A DNA stretch of 64,000 nt from an uncultured Verrucomicrobia subdivision 3 bacterium (GTDB lineage Bacteria > Verrucomicrobiota > Verrucomicrobiia > Limisphaerales > UBA11358): the NCBI GenBank assembly GCA_903850425.1, contig CAINLR010000161.1:1-64000 (forward strand), written 5' to 3'. Within the stretch, counting starts at the first letter, position 1, and each line of letters opens with the position of its first letter. The notes under the pieces are model-generated. The model searched no databases and was not told the origin of the DNA. It saw nothing but the letters and a program-made list of their open reading frames with translations. The position numbers were made by a program, and so were the translations under genes. This document shows, piece by piece, positions 54,286 through 61,801 of this stretch.

Positions 54286-54381
54286 CATTCAACATCCAAC
54301 ATCCAACATCGAACAACCAATGGTTCCCGCGCGGAGTCGCACTGGATGTTGGTTGTTGGATATTAGTTGTTGGATGTTTCT
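54286..54381. repeat. Low-complexity inverted repeat (ATCCAACATCCAAC type)
   Basis: The left part (54286-54319) repeats CATCCAACATCCAACATCGA; the right part (54343-54381) reads ATGTTGGTTGTTGGATATTA, the inverse. A short GC-rich stretch lies between. Such CAACATCCAACAT repeats are common in intergenic regions of related genomes. It separates the Mo and FAD subunit genes and could form a long hairpin in the transcript. Confidence 0.6.
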
Positions 54382-54391
54382 CATCTTAATT

Positions 54392-56488
54392 TTATGCCGA
54401 TACCGCCGGCGGGACTTTTCCCAGCGCGGCGAGAATTTTTGCGGGCGTGATCGGCAGGCTCCCGACGCGCACGCCGATGGCGTTGAACACGGCGTTCGCG
54501 ATCGCGCCGGCCGTGGGCACCGTCGCGGGTTCGCCGATGCCGATGACGCCGCGTTCGGGCATGTTGATCAAAACGACTTCGATGTCCGGCACGTCGGCGA
54601 TGCCGGGCAATTTGTAGGTTTCGAAATTCGGATTCAGCATCACGCCGGAGAGATCGTCCATCACACGCTCTTCATAAAGCGCGTAGCCCATGCCCATGAT
54701 GACGCCGCCGTTGATCTGACTTTCGAGCGTCAGCTTGTCAATGATGAGTCCGCAGTCATGAACGGCCACCACTTTCTTCAACGTGACGAGGCCGGTTTCC
54801 GTGTCCACTTCGACTTCGGCGAATTGCACGCCGCAGGCGCGGTCAGCCGAGAGATTCGGCTGCCACTGACCGTGAACCACCAGCGGACTCACGCCCAGCT
54901 TTTTGCACGCAGCAAACCAATTTTCACCCCGCGCATCGGCGAGGCCGGACTGCGTCTGCAATTGGGCGAGCGCCTTCTGACAAATGTCAAAAACCGCCGG
55001 TGAAACCGAGGCGGCCGTCGTGCTGCCGCCGCTGCCGGGGCCGGGCGGGAAATTCGTGTCGCCCACGCGCACCGTGATCTGTTCCGGTTTGAGCCCGAGC
55101 AACTCCGCCGCAACCACGGCGATGACCGTGCGCGTGCCGGTGCCGATGTCCTGCACGCCGAGCCGAAATTCAATCGTGCCGTCGGGATTGATCTGCGCGT
55201 CGCCCTGCGTGCCGCGATCACCGCCGCCCGCAGGCCAAGCCGCGCCAGCGCAACCGATGCCGGTTTTTACGACACCGGGTGAACTGCCGGGCTTCTTGTA
55301 TTTTTCCCTCCAGCCAAATTTTTCCGCGCCGAGTTTGTATTCGCGCTGGCGGATCGGATGCGGATCGTTCTTCAGCCGCAGTTCCAGCGGATCCATGCCG
55401 AGCTTCGCCGCAAGATCGTCCATGGCGGATTCCATGCCGTAGGAACCGGGCGGATGACCGGGTGCCCGAAACGCGCGCGCAGCACCGGCGTTGACCGCCA
55501 CCTCCGACTGCTTCACGCGCGTGTTCGGCACCTTGTAAATGTAAGGCATCGGAATGTCGGCACCGCCACCGCCACCGCCGCTATCACCGCCCGCACCGAT
55601 GCCGGCGGTGCCGTAATTCTCTCCCTCGAAGGCGTGCAACGTGCCGTCCGCCTTCGCGCCGATTTTGATTTTTTGAAAACTGGAAGGCCGGTTGCCGACC
55701 GCGAGCGCCTGATCAAAACGCGTGAGCATCAGGCGCACGGGCGCTTTGGCTTCCTTGGAAAGTTTGGCCGCGAGCACACCTTCGACGCCCGCACCGAATT
55801 TTGCGCCGAAGCCGCCGCCCATGTATTCGGTGATCACGCGCACTTTGCTATGATCCAATTTCAGCGCGCCGGCCAGACCGTCGCGCACGCTGGAAATGCC
55901 CTGCGTTGAAGACCACGCGGTCAACCCTTCCTCGGTCCACGAAACCGTGTTGCCCATCGTCTCCATCGGATTATGAATCTGCACCGGCGTGGAATAAAAA
56001 CCCTCAATGACCGCATCACATTCGCTGAATGCCTTGTCCACATTGCCATTCTCGCGCGGACGCGGATTTGCCGGTGCGTTGGGTCCACTGTCCCAGACGC
56101 GCGCAGAATTTTCCTTCAGCGCCTCGCGTTCGTTCACGACAAATTCATGCTTCACGTCGGCGACGACTTCGATCGCGCGCAACGCGTCGAGACAAGCCTG
56201 CTTGCTCGTGCCGCAAACGGCAGCGATCTCCTCGCCGTAATAACGAATAGTGAAAGCACCGTCGCGCACAGGAACGGCGGCCTTAATGCCGGGAATCTGC
56301 CGCGCCTTGTCCAGGTTCACCGACGAGATTTTTGCCGCCGGCCATTTCGAGCGCAGGATCATGCCGTAAAGCCAGCCCACCGCTTGAATGTCGGAGGAGT
56401 ATCGCGCCTTGCCGGTCACTTTGACCGCCCCGTCAATGCGCGGCGTGCTTTGACCGATGACTTTAGTTTCGGCGGGCCAGTTAGACAT
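54392..56488 (-). CDS. Molybdenum-binding subunit of a PaoC/XDH-like oxidoreductase
   Basis: 698 residues from ATG 56488. GQSTPRIDGAVKVTGKARYSSDIQ, EYMGGGFGAKFG, AFRAPGHPPGSYGMESAMDDLA, GVQDIGTGTRT, and GGVIMGMGYALYEERVMD are signatures of the molybdopterin-binding large subunit; the active-site Glu lies in IGEPATVPTAGAIANAVF. This subunit binds Mo-pterin-cytosine dinucleotide and hydroxylates an aldehyde or purine-type substrate; substrate unknown. The gene start overlaps the stop of the 2Fe-2S subunit gene by 8 bases. Confidence 0.92.
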   Translation of the reverse strand: MSNWPAETKVIGQSTPRIDGAVKVTGKARYSSDIQAVGWLYGMILRSKWPAAKISSVNLDKARQIPGIKAAVPVRDGAFTIRYYGEEIAAVCGTSKQACLDALRAIEVVADVKHEFVVNEREALKENSARVWDSGPNAPANPRPRENGNVDKAFSECDAVIEGFYSTPVQIHNPMETMGNTVSWTEEGLTAWSSTQGISSVRDGLAGALKLDHSKVRVITEYMGGGFGAKFGAGVEGVLAAKLSKEAKAPVRLMLTRFDQALAVGNRPSSFQKIKIGAKADGTLHAFEGENYGTAGIGAGGDSGGGGGGADIPMPYIYKVPNTRVKQSEVAVNAGAARAFRAPGHPPGSYGMESAMDDLAAKLGMDPLELRLKNDPHPIRQREYKLGAEKFGWREKYKKPGSSPGVVKTGIGCAGAAWPAGGGDRGTQGDAQINPDGTIEFRLGVQDIGTGTRTVIAVVAAELLGLKPEQITVRVGDTNFPPGPGSGGSTTAASVSPAVFDICQKALAQLQTQSGLADARGENWFAACKKLGVSPLVVHGQWQPNLSADRACGVQFAEVEVDTETGLVTLKKVVAVHDCGLIIDKLTLESQINGGVIMGMGYALYEERVMDDLSGVMLNPNFETYKLPGIADVPDIEVVLINMPERGVIGIGEPATVPTAGAIANAVFNAIGVRVGSLPITPAKILAALGKVPPAVSA

Positions 56489-57140
56489 AATCAATGACCT
56501 CCGTTTTGCTGGCCACTTCCACACCGGCCGCCTTGAGCGCCGCCTGAATAATTCGCGGATGGGTGCCGCAGCGGCAGGTATTGCCGGCGCAGGCGTGTTT
56601 CACATCATCGGCGTTTGGATGCGGATTTTTTTTCAGCAACGCCGTGACGCTCATCACAAATCCGGGCGTGCAGTAGCCGCATTGCAGCGCGTCTTTGTCG
56701 AGAAACGCCTGCTGCACTTTCGTGAGCTTGTCGTTCTTGGCGAGACCTTCAACTGTCGTTATCTCCTGATCCTGCGCTTCAATGGCGAGTTTTGAGCAGG
56801 CGTAAATCGGCGTGTCACCGAGCAAAACCGTGCAGGCGCCGCACGTCGCGCGGTCACAGCCTTCCTTCGCGCCGGTGAGGCTGGAATAATTCCGCAGCGC
56901 ATCGAGCAGCGTCACGCGCGGCTCCAGCAGAAGCTGCAATTTCTCGCCGTTCACCGTGAGCGTGACGGGCACGGCGTTCGGGCCGATGATCTTCTCGGAG
57001 TTGACCTTTTCCAACTCAGCGGCGACGGATTGCACTTGCGCGGTCGCCGCCGTGGCGGCCACGGTGCCGAGGCTTTTGAAGAAGTTGCGTCGCGAGAACG
57101 CGCCAAAATTTTCCGGTTCCGTTTTTTTCATGCGACTCAT
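56481..57140 (-). CDS. 2Fe-2S subunit (PaoA/YagT-like) with Tat signal
   Basis: 219 residues. A Tat leader (SRRNFFKSLG) predicts periplasmic export of the folded complex, as in PaoABC. Two 2Fe-2S motifs: the plant-ferredoxin type GAKEGCDRATCGACTVLL and the CGYCTPGF ... NTCRCGTHPRI type. The start overlaps the MocA stop as TAATG. The small size and order (MocA, FeS, Mo, FAD) differ from E. coli paoABCD, where the MobA-like factor is last. Confidence 0.93.
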   Translation of the reverse strand: MSRMKKTEPENFGAFSRRNFFKSLGTVAATAATAQVQSVAAELEKVNSEKIIGPNAVPVTLTVNGEKLQLLLEPRVTLLDALRNYSSLTGAKEGCDRATCGACTVLLGDTPIYACSKLAIEAQDQEITTVEGLAKNDKLTKVQQAFLDKDALQCGYCTPGFVMSVTALLKKNPHPNADDVKHACAGNTCRCGTHPRIIQAALKAAGVEVASKTEVIDYV

Positions 57141-57757
57141 TAAGAATTGACCAAGCGTTTGTAATCTTCCGGCGTGTCCATGTCAAGCGACACGCCGGAA
57201 TCATTCACGGAACACTGGCCGCGCAGCAGCGGCGTCAGTTGCAAATAATCCTTCAACGTCGGCGCGGGGGAGTTTTTCAGTTCCGCCATCGCCAATCGCG
57301 GAAAAATCACCGGATGCCCGGCTTTTCCGCCCGACTCTGGCTGGCAAATCGCCGCCGGATGTTCAGCGGAAAATTCCAGCAACTGGCGCAGGGTCGTCGG
57401 CTGCAAATGCGGCTGGTCGCCCAAGACGAGCGCCCAGTTGGAGATGTTTGTTTGCCAGCCGCTCCAATTCGCCGCACAGACAATGGAGCTGAACATGCCG
57501 CGTTCCGGCTGAAGATTTACTACGCGATCCTGCCGGGAGAAATCCAACCGGTCGAGTTCCGCCGCCAGCGCCTGGTCATCGGCGCGCAACACCACGGCGA
57601 TTTGCGCCGCGCCAAGTTCCTGCCATTGCGACAGCAAATGGCCGATGACCGTGGTGCCGCGCCACGGCAGCAATAATTTGGGCTGGCCCATCCGCAACGA
57701 CGCGCCGGCGCCGAGGATGGCCACGCCCAAGCGCAGGAGATGTTGTTGCCGGTTCAT
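57140..57757 (-). CDS. mocA: MocA-like molybdenum cofactor cytidylyltransferase
   Basis: 205 residues. LGVAILGAGASLRMGQPKLLLPWRGTTVIGHL is the nucleotidyltransferase signature (AAGxSxRMGxPK), LVLGDQPHLQP is the metal-binding motif, and GHPVIFPRLAM and SLDMDTPEDY follow. MocA attaches CMP to Mo-pterin to give the MCD form required by XDH-family enzymes, which fits the downstream genes. First gene of that operon. Confidence 0.92.
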   Translation of the reverse strand: MNRQQHLLRLGVAILGAGASLRMGQPKLLLPWRGTTVIGHLLSQWQELGAAQIAVVLRADDQALAAELDRLDFSRQDRVVNLQPERGMFSSIVCAANWSGWQTNISNWALVLGDQPHLQPTTLRQLLEFSAEHPAAICQPESGGKAGHPVIFPRLAMAELKNSPAPTLKDYLQLTPLLRGQCSVNDSGVSLDMDTPEDYKRLVNS

Positions 57758-57794
57758 CTTTTCCAGAAAAGAAATCCGCCGCCACTCTAGCCCA

Positions 57795-58396
57795 TCAAAA
57801 CATGTAACTCACGCTCAGTTTGAAGAGCACCGGGGCGACCAACTGATTGCCGCGCAGGTTTTGATAAACCGGGAGTTCCACGTCGGCGTAAATTCGCACC
57901 GGATGCAAATCCACCTCCAGCCCCGGCGCGACCAAAATGCGCTGGTAGCCGGAGTCGTCCAGCGCGGCGGCGCTCCCATTGTCACGTCCCCGCCCGGAGC
58001 CGACCATCTGGGCAATGGGCGCGATTTTGGCTCGGCCCCAGCTCCAGCCGCTGGACATATCTTCAGAAGAACCAGTGTAAACGGCCTTGAGCCGAATGTC
58101 GCCCAACTGGCTCCAGTTGAGCGAAGCGGCATTTTCAGATGAGTCAAACGTGCGGTTGGCGACCGGTAACTCCACTTGTCCGCACCAACTGCGGTTGAAC
58201 ATGTATTGCAAGCCGAGCGTGACGAAGTGCGTCTCGATTTTTTGTCATCGTTATTCGCCGCCGGCGCGGACGACGTGCCGCTCCAATTTTGATTTTGATT
58301 TTTGTAACTGTAGTTGAGATACGCCATGCCACTGGCACCCGAAGGAAACATCGGGCTGGTGGCCACAGCAGAAACATTGGTGGGGCGAGCGCCCAC
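57795..58396 (-). pseudogene. Frameshifted and truncated outer-membrane barrel gene (MetA-phenol-like)
   Basis: Two overlapping minus-strand frames together encode one protein. The first (from 58396) reads SGMAYLNYSYKNQNQNWSG, then NNDDKK; the second continues as IETHFVTLGLQYMFNRSW, LGDIRLKAVYTGSSEDMSSG and ends with FKLSVSYMF, a barrel-type C-terminal Phe. They join at a run of six A (near 58232-58237 on the complementary strand); one extra A would restore the frame. The signal peptide is missing and the middle is shorter than in relatives I recall. The family resembles transporters of the MetA-pathway-of-phenol type. Decayed rather than functional. Confidence 0.65.
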
Positions 58397-58399
58397 TGA

Positions 58400-59011
58400 T
58401 CAATTTCTGGAAATCCACACCAGCGTTCCGCGCGGCAGCAGATCAAAAAGTGAAATCAAGTCCGCGTCGGCGAGATGAATGCAGCCGTGTGACGCCGGTT
58501 TGCCGATGGATGCCTGATCGCCAGTGCCGTGGATGTAAATGTAGCGGTCATGCGTGTCCACGTTGCCGCCCTGATTGAAGCCCGGCTCCAAACCTTCGAG
58601 CCACATGATCCGCGTGGTGATCTTGGCGTCGGCAAACTCCGGCTGCGCCGTGTGCCCGACAATCGTCCGCGCCTTGAAGACCGTTCCCGCCGGTTCGCCC
58701 GCGCCAATCTTCTCGGCGATGCGATGCAATCCCAACGGCGTGCAATTCGAGTCTAAGACTTGACCGATACCAAAGCGCGACGTGGAGCACGGAAATTGTT
58801 TGACGAAATGATTATTCTTAAAAAGCGAAACGGACTGATGCGTAATGTTCACCGTCAAAACGTATGGCGTCGGCTCAACTTTCAGGCGTCCGCAGGTCGC
58901 GAGGCAGGCTTCTGGAATTTTGCTTTTGGAATGCATAAACGGCAGGTGCGCGCAGCCGGAAGTCAGCAGCACCGTCGCGCTGACCGCAATTATGAAAACG
59001 CCTTGCTTCAT
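58400..59011 (-). CDS. L,D-transpeptidase (YkuD family) lipoprotein
   Basis: 203 residues from ATG 59011 (a GTG is three bases upstream). Lipobox-like LLTSGCAH at the N-terminus. Catalytic motif HGTGDQASIGKPASHGCIHL with the Ser-His-Gly-Cys centre, preceded by YVLTVNITHQSVSLFKNNHFVKQFPCS. It should cross-link peptidoglycan stems by 3,3 links or attach proteins, in the periplasm. It ends four bases before the decayed barrel gene. Confidence 0.93.
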   Translation of the reverse strand: MKQGVFIIAVSATVLLTSGCAHLPFMHSKSKIPEACLATCGRLKVEPTPYVLTVNITHQSVSLFKNNHFVKQFPCSTSRFGIGQVLDSNCTPLGLHRIAEKIGAGEPAGTVFKARTIVGHTAQPEFADAKITTRIMWLEGLEPGFNQGGNVDTHDRYIYIHGTGDQASIGKPASHGCIHLADADLISLFDLLPRGTLVWISRN

Positions 59012-59048
59012 CACTTTTGTCTGGAATCAACTAGCACCGCTATTTCGT

Positions 59049-59603
59049 TTAGCGACTTTGCTCGGGAACAGCAACAAACAAATCGCCACCGGCACCGGAA
59101 GCGTGTTCGACAATGAAAAGATTCGGAGGATAGTTGCGCGATTTAAGGAAGATGATGAAATCACCCACAGCACCCGCCAGCGTGGACGCCGCCATCAAAT
59201 TGAGCCACCAACTCTGGAACATCAACCAAAGCGCGACGCTCAACGGGAATAAAACAACGGTCGGCAGAAGTGCCGCGCGGCGGAATGGGGGCAGGGCGAT
59301 GGGTGACAAACAAATGCAGTAGGGCGACAAGCCCTTCCAATTAACGCCAAATTTTACCTGATTCCAGCGCAGTCCCCCGTCAAAAATGTATCCGATGGCG
59401 TGAAACAACTCGTGCATGATAGTTTGCAACCCGAAGCCGGCGACAAAATAGCACAGTTGCCGCCACCCCAATTCGGAATGCCTAAAAAGCAGTAATTCCG
59501 CCGCTGCAAAGAGCAGCAGGACAGGTATTGAGATCAGGGTGCCAATGACGTTTACCGTGAGAAGGCTGACCCGCATTTCCCCAATTTTTGTGAAGCCTTC
59601 CAT
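59049..59603 (-). CDS. DUF3267-like membrane zincin
   Basis: 184 residues with four or five membrane helices (LISIPVLLLFAAAELLLF, LCYFVAGFGLQTIMHELFHAIGY). HELFH within a helix is the zinc-peptidase motif; FGVNWKGLSPYCICLSPIALP follows. Matches the putative zincin DUF3267 group related to site-2-like proteases. Substrate unknown. It lies 12 bases after the argA stop. Confidence 0.8.
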   Translation of the reverse strand: MEGFTKIGEMRVSLLTVNVIGTLISIPVLLLFAAAELLLFRHSELGWRQLCYFVAGFGLQTIMHELFHAIGYIFDGGLRWNQVKFGVNWKGLSPYCICLSPIALPPFRRAALLPTVVLFPLSVALWLMFQSWWLNLMAASTLAGAVGDFIIFLKSRNYPPNLFIVEHASGAGGDLFVAVPEQSR

Positions 59604-59615
59604 TGCAACGCAGAT

Positions 59616-60896
59616 CTATTTCAGTTTCTTGACCAGCACCTTCGAGTTCCGCCCGCTCTGATCGTATTTCTCGCGGCGCAGGGGCGGCAGATCGTCCGGC
59701 GTGCCTTCGGCGAAGCCGCCTTTGGATTGGAAATAAGTGAACGCCTGCGTCGAGAGCGTCAGCAGTTCGCTCAAGCCCATGTCGCGCGCCTTGTTCTCGA
59801 CGAACTGGATCAGCTTGCGACCGACGCCTTGATTCTCGTGCGAAGAACTCACAAATAGACACGCGAGTTCGCCTTTCTTTTGCTCGGGAAAAACGTGCAG
59901 CGCCACGCAGGCGACCGGGTTCTTATCAATCTCAAAAATGAAATAATCGCCGAGCCGGCTCTCGATCATCGCGCGGGTGCGCTTGACCAGTTCGCTCGAC
60001 TCCACGCCGGCTTTCGTCAAAAGCTGGATGGCGCGGATGTCCTTTTTCTTCGCGGGCCGGATCTGCTGATATTCGTTCGCGTAAATCAGCGTGCCAATGC
60101 CGTCGTTGGAAAAAACCTCGGCGAGCAGGCCCTCGTCAACTTTGCCGTTGATGACGTGGACGCGCGGAATGCCCGCCTTGCAGGCGACCACGGTGTGCAG
60201 CGCCTTGGAAATTTGTTCCGGCGCAATGTCGTGTTTTTGCATCGCCAGCACGGATTCGAAATCCGCGAGCAGCATTTGGCGGATGAGCCGGCCTTGCACG
60301 AGAATGCCGTCCTGCGGGGTGATGAACATCAGCTTCACCGCCTTCAACGCCTCGGCCACCGCCACCGCCATGCTGTCAGAATTCACGCGATACGTCTTGC
60401 CGTCACCATCGAATCCGAGCGGCGGGATGACGGGAATAATGCCTTGCGCGAGCAACGTCTGGAGCAATTCCACATCCACCTTCTCCACCTTGCCGGTGAA
60501 CAAATGATCCACGCCCTGAATGATACCCAGCGGATGTGCGATGATGGCGTTGGGACAAACCGCGCGCAGGTCGTTCGCCGAAAGGCCTTCGAGAATTTCA
60601 TGCGTCAGCCGGTTGGCGGCGTCCATGGCGAGCTGCAGCGTCGGCGCGTCGGTGATGCCCGAGCCGTCGGCGTTCGACGCCTTGACGCCCGACTTCTCGG
60701 CGAGCGCCTTGATCTGGGCCGACGCGCCGTGCACCAGCACCACGCGGATGCTCAGCGACCGCAGCACCGCGACGTCCAGCAGCAGCGTGGCAAAATTTTC
60801 GTCGGTGATGATCGCGCCGTCAATCGCGAGGATAAACGTCTTCTCGCGGAATTGCGGAATGTATTGCAGGATGCCCCGCAGATCGGTTGGTTTCAA
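59616..60896 (-). CDS. argA: Amino-acid N-acetyltransferase, ArgA-type (kinase-like plus GNAT)
   Basis: 426 residues. The N-terminal amino-acid-kinase fold (KTFILAIDGAIITDENFATLLLDVAVLRSLSIRVVLVHGASAQI) and a C-terminal GNAT domain (residues about 290-420, with acetyl-CoA loop ENQGVGRKLI) match classical bacterial ArgA, which makes N-acetylglutamate from glutamate and acetyl-CoA at the first step of arginine synthesis. The start codon is TTG at 60896 (no other in-frame start nearby); the partial copy at 61484-61600 has ATG in the same place. Possible feedback control by arginine cannot be read from the sequence. Confidence 0.92.
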   Translation of the reverse strand: MKPTDLRGILQYIPQFREKTFILAIDGAIITDENFATLLLDVAVLRSLSIRVVLVHGASAQIKALAEKSGVKASNADGSGITDAPTLQLAMDAANRLTHEILEGLSANDLRAVCPNAIIAHPLGIIQGVDHLFTGKVEKVDVELLQTLLAQGIIPVIPPLGFDGDGKTYRVNSDSMAVAVAEALKAVKLMFITPQDGILVQGRLIRQMLLADFESVLAMQKHDIAPEQISKALHTVVACKAGIPRVHVINGKVDEGLLAEVFSNDGIGTLIYANEYQQIRPAKKKDIRAIQLLTKAGVESSELVKRTRAMIESRLGDYFIFEIDKNPVACVALHVFPEQKKGELACLFVSSSHENQGVGRKLIQFVENKARDMGLSELLTLSTQAFTYFQSKGGFAEGTPDDLPPLRREKYDQSGRNSKVLVKKLK

Positions 60897-60955
60897 TTTT
60901 GTCTAGTCGGGTTGTTTCAGCGTAGAATAAGTAGTCGGTTTCCCGCGCGATTCAA
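60815..60955. repeat. argA: Direct repeat: argA 5' end, right-hand counterpart of 61519-61640
   Basis: This segment (first codons of argA plus leader) is repeated with about 85 % identity by eye at 61519-61640. Shared text includes CGCGAGGATAAACGTCTTCT, GAATGTATTGCAGGATG and ATAAGTAGTC/ATAAGTAATC in the leader, with a 20-base or so length difference. The toxin-antitoxin pair lies between the copies. Confidence 0.8.
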
Positions 60956-60991
60956 ATAATTATTTTGGGCAAACTTTCAGCCACCCTGCCA

Positions 60992-61256
60992 TCACGAAAA
61001 CACATTATCAAACTCGTTGTGCGTGCCGATCCAGATCCATGCAATCGTGTCACCCGAACGCACGCCCACGGCCCGATATTGTTCGCTGATGCGCACCGAC
61101 CAGATTTCACCGCCGCCCTGGAGCTTTTTGAACTGCAGCGACGGATGATCCGGGTTGTCAGCGAACAGTTGATACGCCAGCCGAGCGCGGGCCTTGACCG
61201 AAGGGGCGAGCCGTTCATAAGCGCGCCAGAAAGAAGGCCGGACTTGGGGAAATCAC
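60992..61256 (-). pseudogene. RelE/ParE-like toxin gene, frameshifted
   Basis: A GTG at 61256 overlaps the antitoxin stop (GTGA) and opens as VISPSPAFF; the rest of the toxin (WRAYERLAPSVKARARLAYQLFADNPDHPSLQFKKLQGGGEIWSV... GTHNEFDNVFS) is in another frame, from about 61228 to the TGA at 60992-60994. Removing one C near 61229 would join them into one 87-residue RelE-family protein. As written the gene is broken: either a real inactivating frameshift or a sequencing error. The partner antitoxin is intact. Confidence 0.7.
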
Positions 61257-61474
61257 AGCTTGGACGGGTCAAGCGGTTCCGCCGCGCCCTCGCGCAAGGC
61301 GGCGGCGGCGAACTGTTCCAGCTTCGGGTAGGTGCGGGGCGCGGTGTGAATACGTTCCCACTCGCGGTCGCCGTTTTGCTGCTGAAGAAACCGCGCGAAA
61401 TCCACAACCTCGCGCGCCTGGTCCTCGGGCAAACCTTCCACGATGCCGATCAATTCTTGGGCGGCCGAACTCAT
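61253..61474 (-). CDS. DUF2281-like antitoxin
   Basis: 73 residues. SSAAQELIGIVEGLPEDQAREVVDFARFLQ is the pattern of short antitoxins (DUF2281-type) that pair with RelE-like toxins: a helix with LPEDQAREVxDFAxFL and an acidic, Pro-rich tail (AAEPLDPSKL). The stop TGA overlaps the GTG of the toxin gene by three bases, as in typical TA operons. Confidence 0.75.
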   Translation of the reverse strand: MSSAAQELIGIVEGLPEDQAREVVDFARFLQQQNGDREWERIHTAPRTYPKLEQFAAAALREGAAEPLDPSKL

Positions 61475-61801
61475 GGTGAAATGCTAAACCGCCAGCCCAC
61501 ACCGCGCAATCCTGAACACGCCGTCAACCGCGAGGATAAACGTCTTCTCGCGAAATTGCGGAATGTATTGCAGGATGCTCCGCTGGTCGGTTGGTTTCAT
61601 CTTAACGGGGAATAAGTAATCAGTTTTCGCCGCGATTCAACTCTTATTTCAAAAACTCGAGGCAAGTGAATTCAACGGAGGTTGGTTATGGGGTGAATGC
61701 AAATTATTTCAGCAAGTGATTGCCAACCTAAAATCACCTTGAAAACAATAGGCTTAAAAACTAAGACTTAAAAGGCTTGTCATAAAATAACGGGACGACT
61801 A
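61475..61801. other. Intergenic region upstream of the LamG/Ig-like gene
   Basis: About 330 bases containing the argA 5' fragment (61519-61640) and, at 61641-61801, an AT-rich stretch that is the likely promoter of the following gene. I see TTGAAAACAATAGGCTTAAA-like text near 61739 but no confident -35/-10 pair. No coding signal. Confidence 0.5.
61484..61600 (-). pseudogene. argA 5' fragment (truncated duplicate)
   Basis: From ATG 61600 the frame reads KPTDQRSILQYIPQFREKTFILAVDG, near identical to the first 27 residues of argA (differences L/Q, G/S and I/V), then diverges into VFRIARCGLAV and stops at TAG (61484-61486). Only the N-terminal stub of argA is present. Flanks the TA pair on the far side from argA. 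Confidence 0.85.

Noticed and set aside
60952-61407. Minus-strand ORF (Ser/Arg-rich, 151 codons) as the toxin
   Set aside because: Its residues have shadow-type composition; the RelE-like sequence is in a different frame with the characteristic WRAYERL and HPSLQFKKL motifs.
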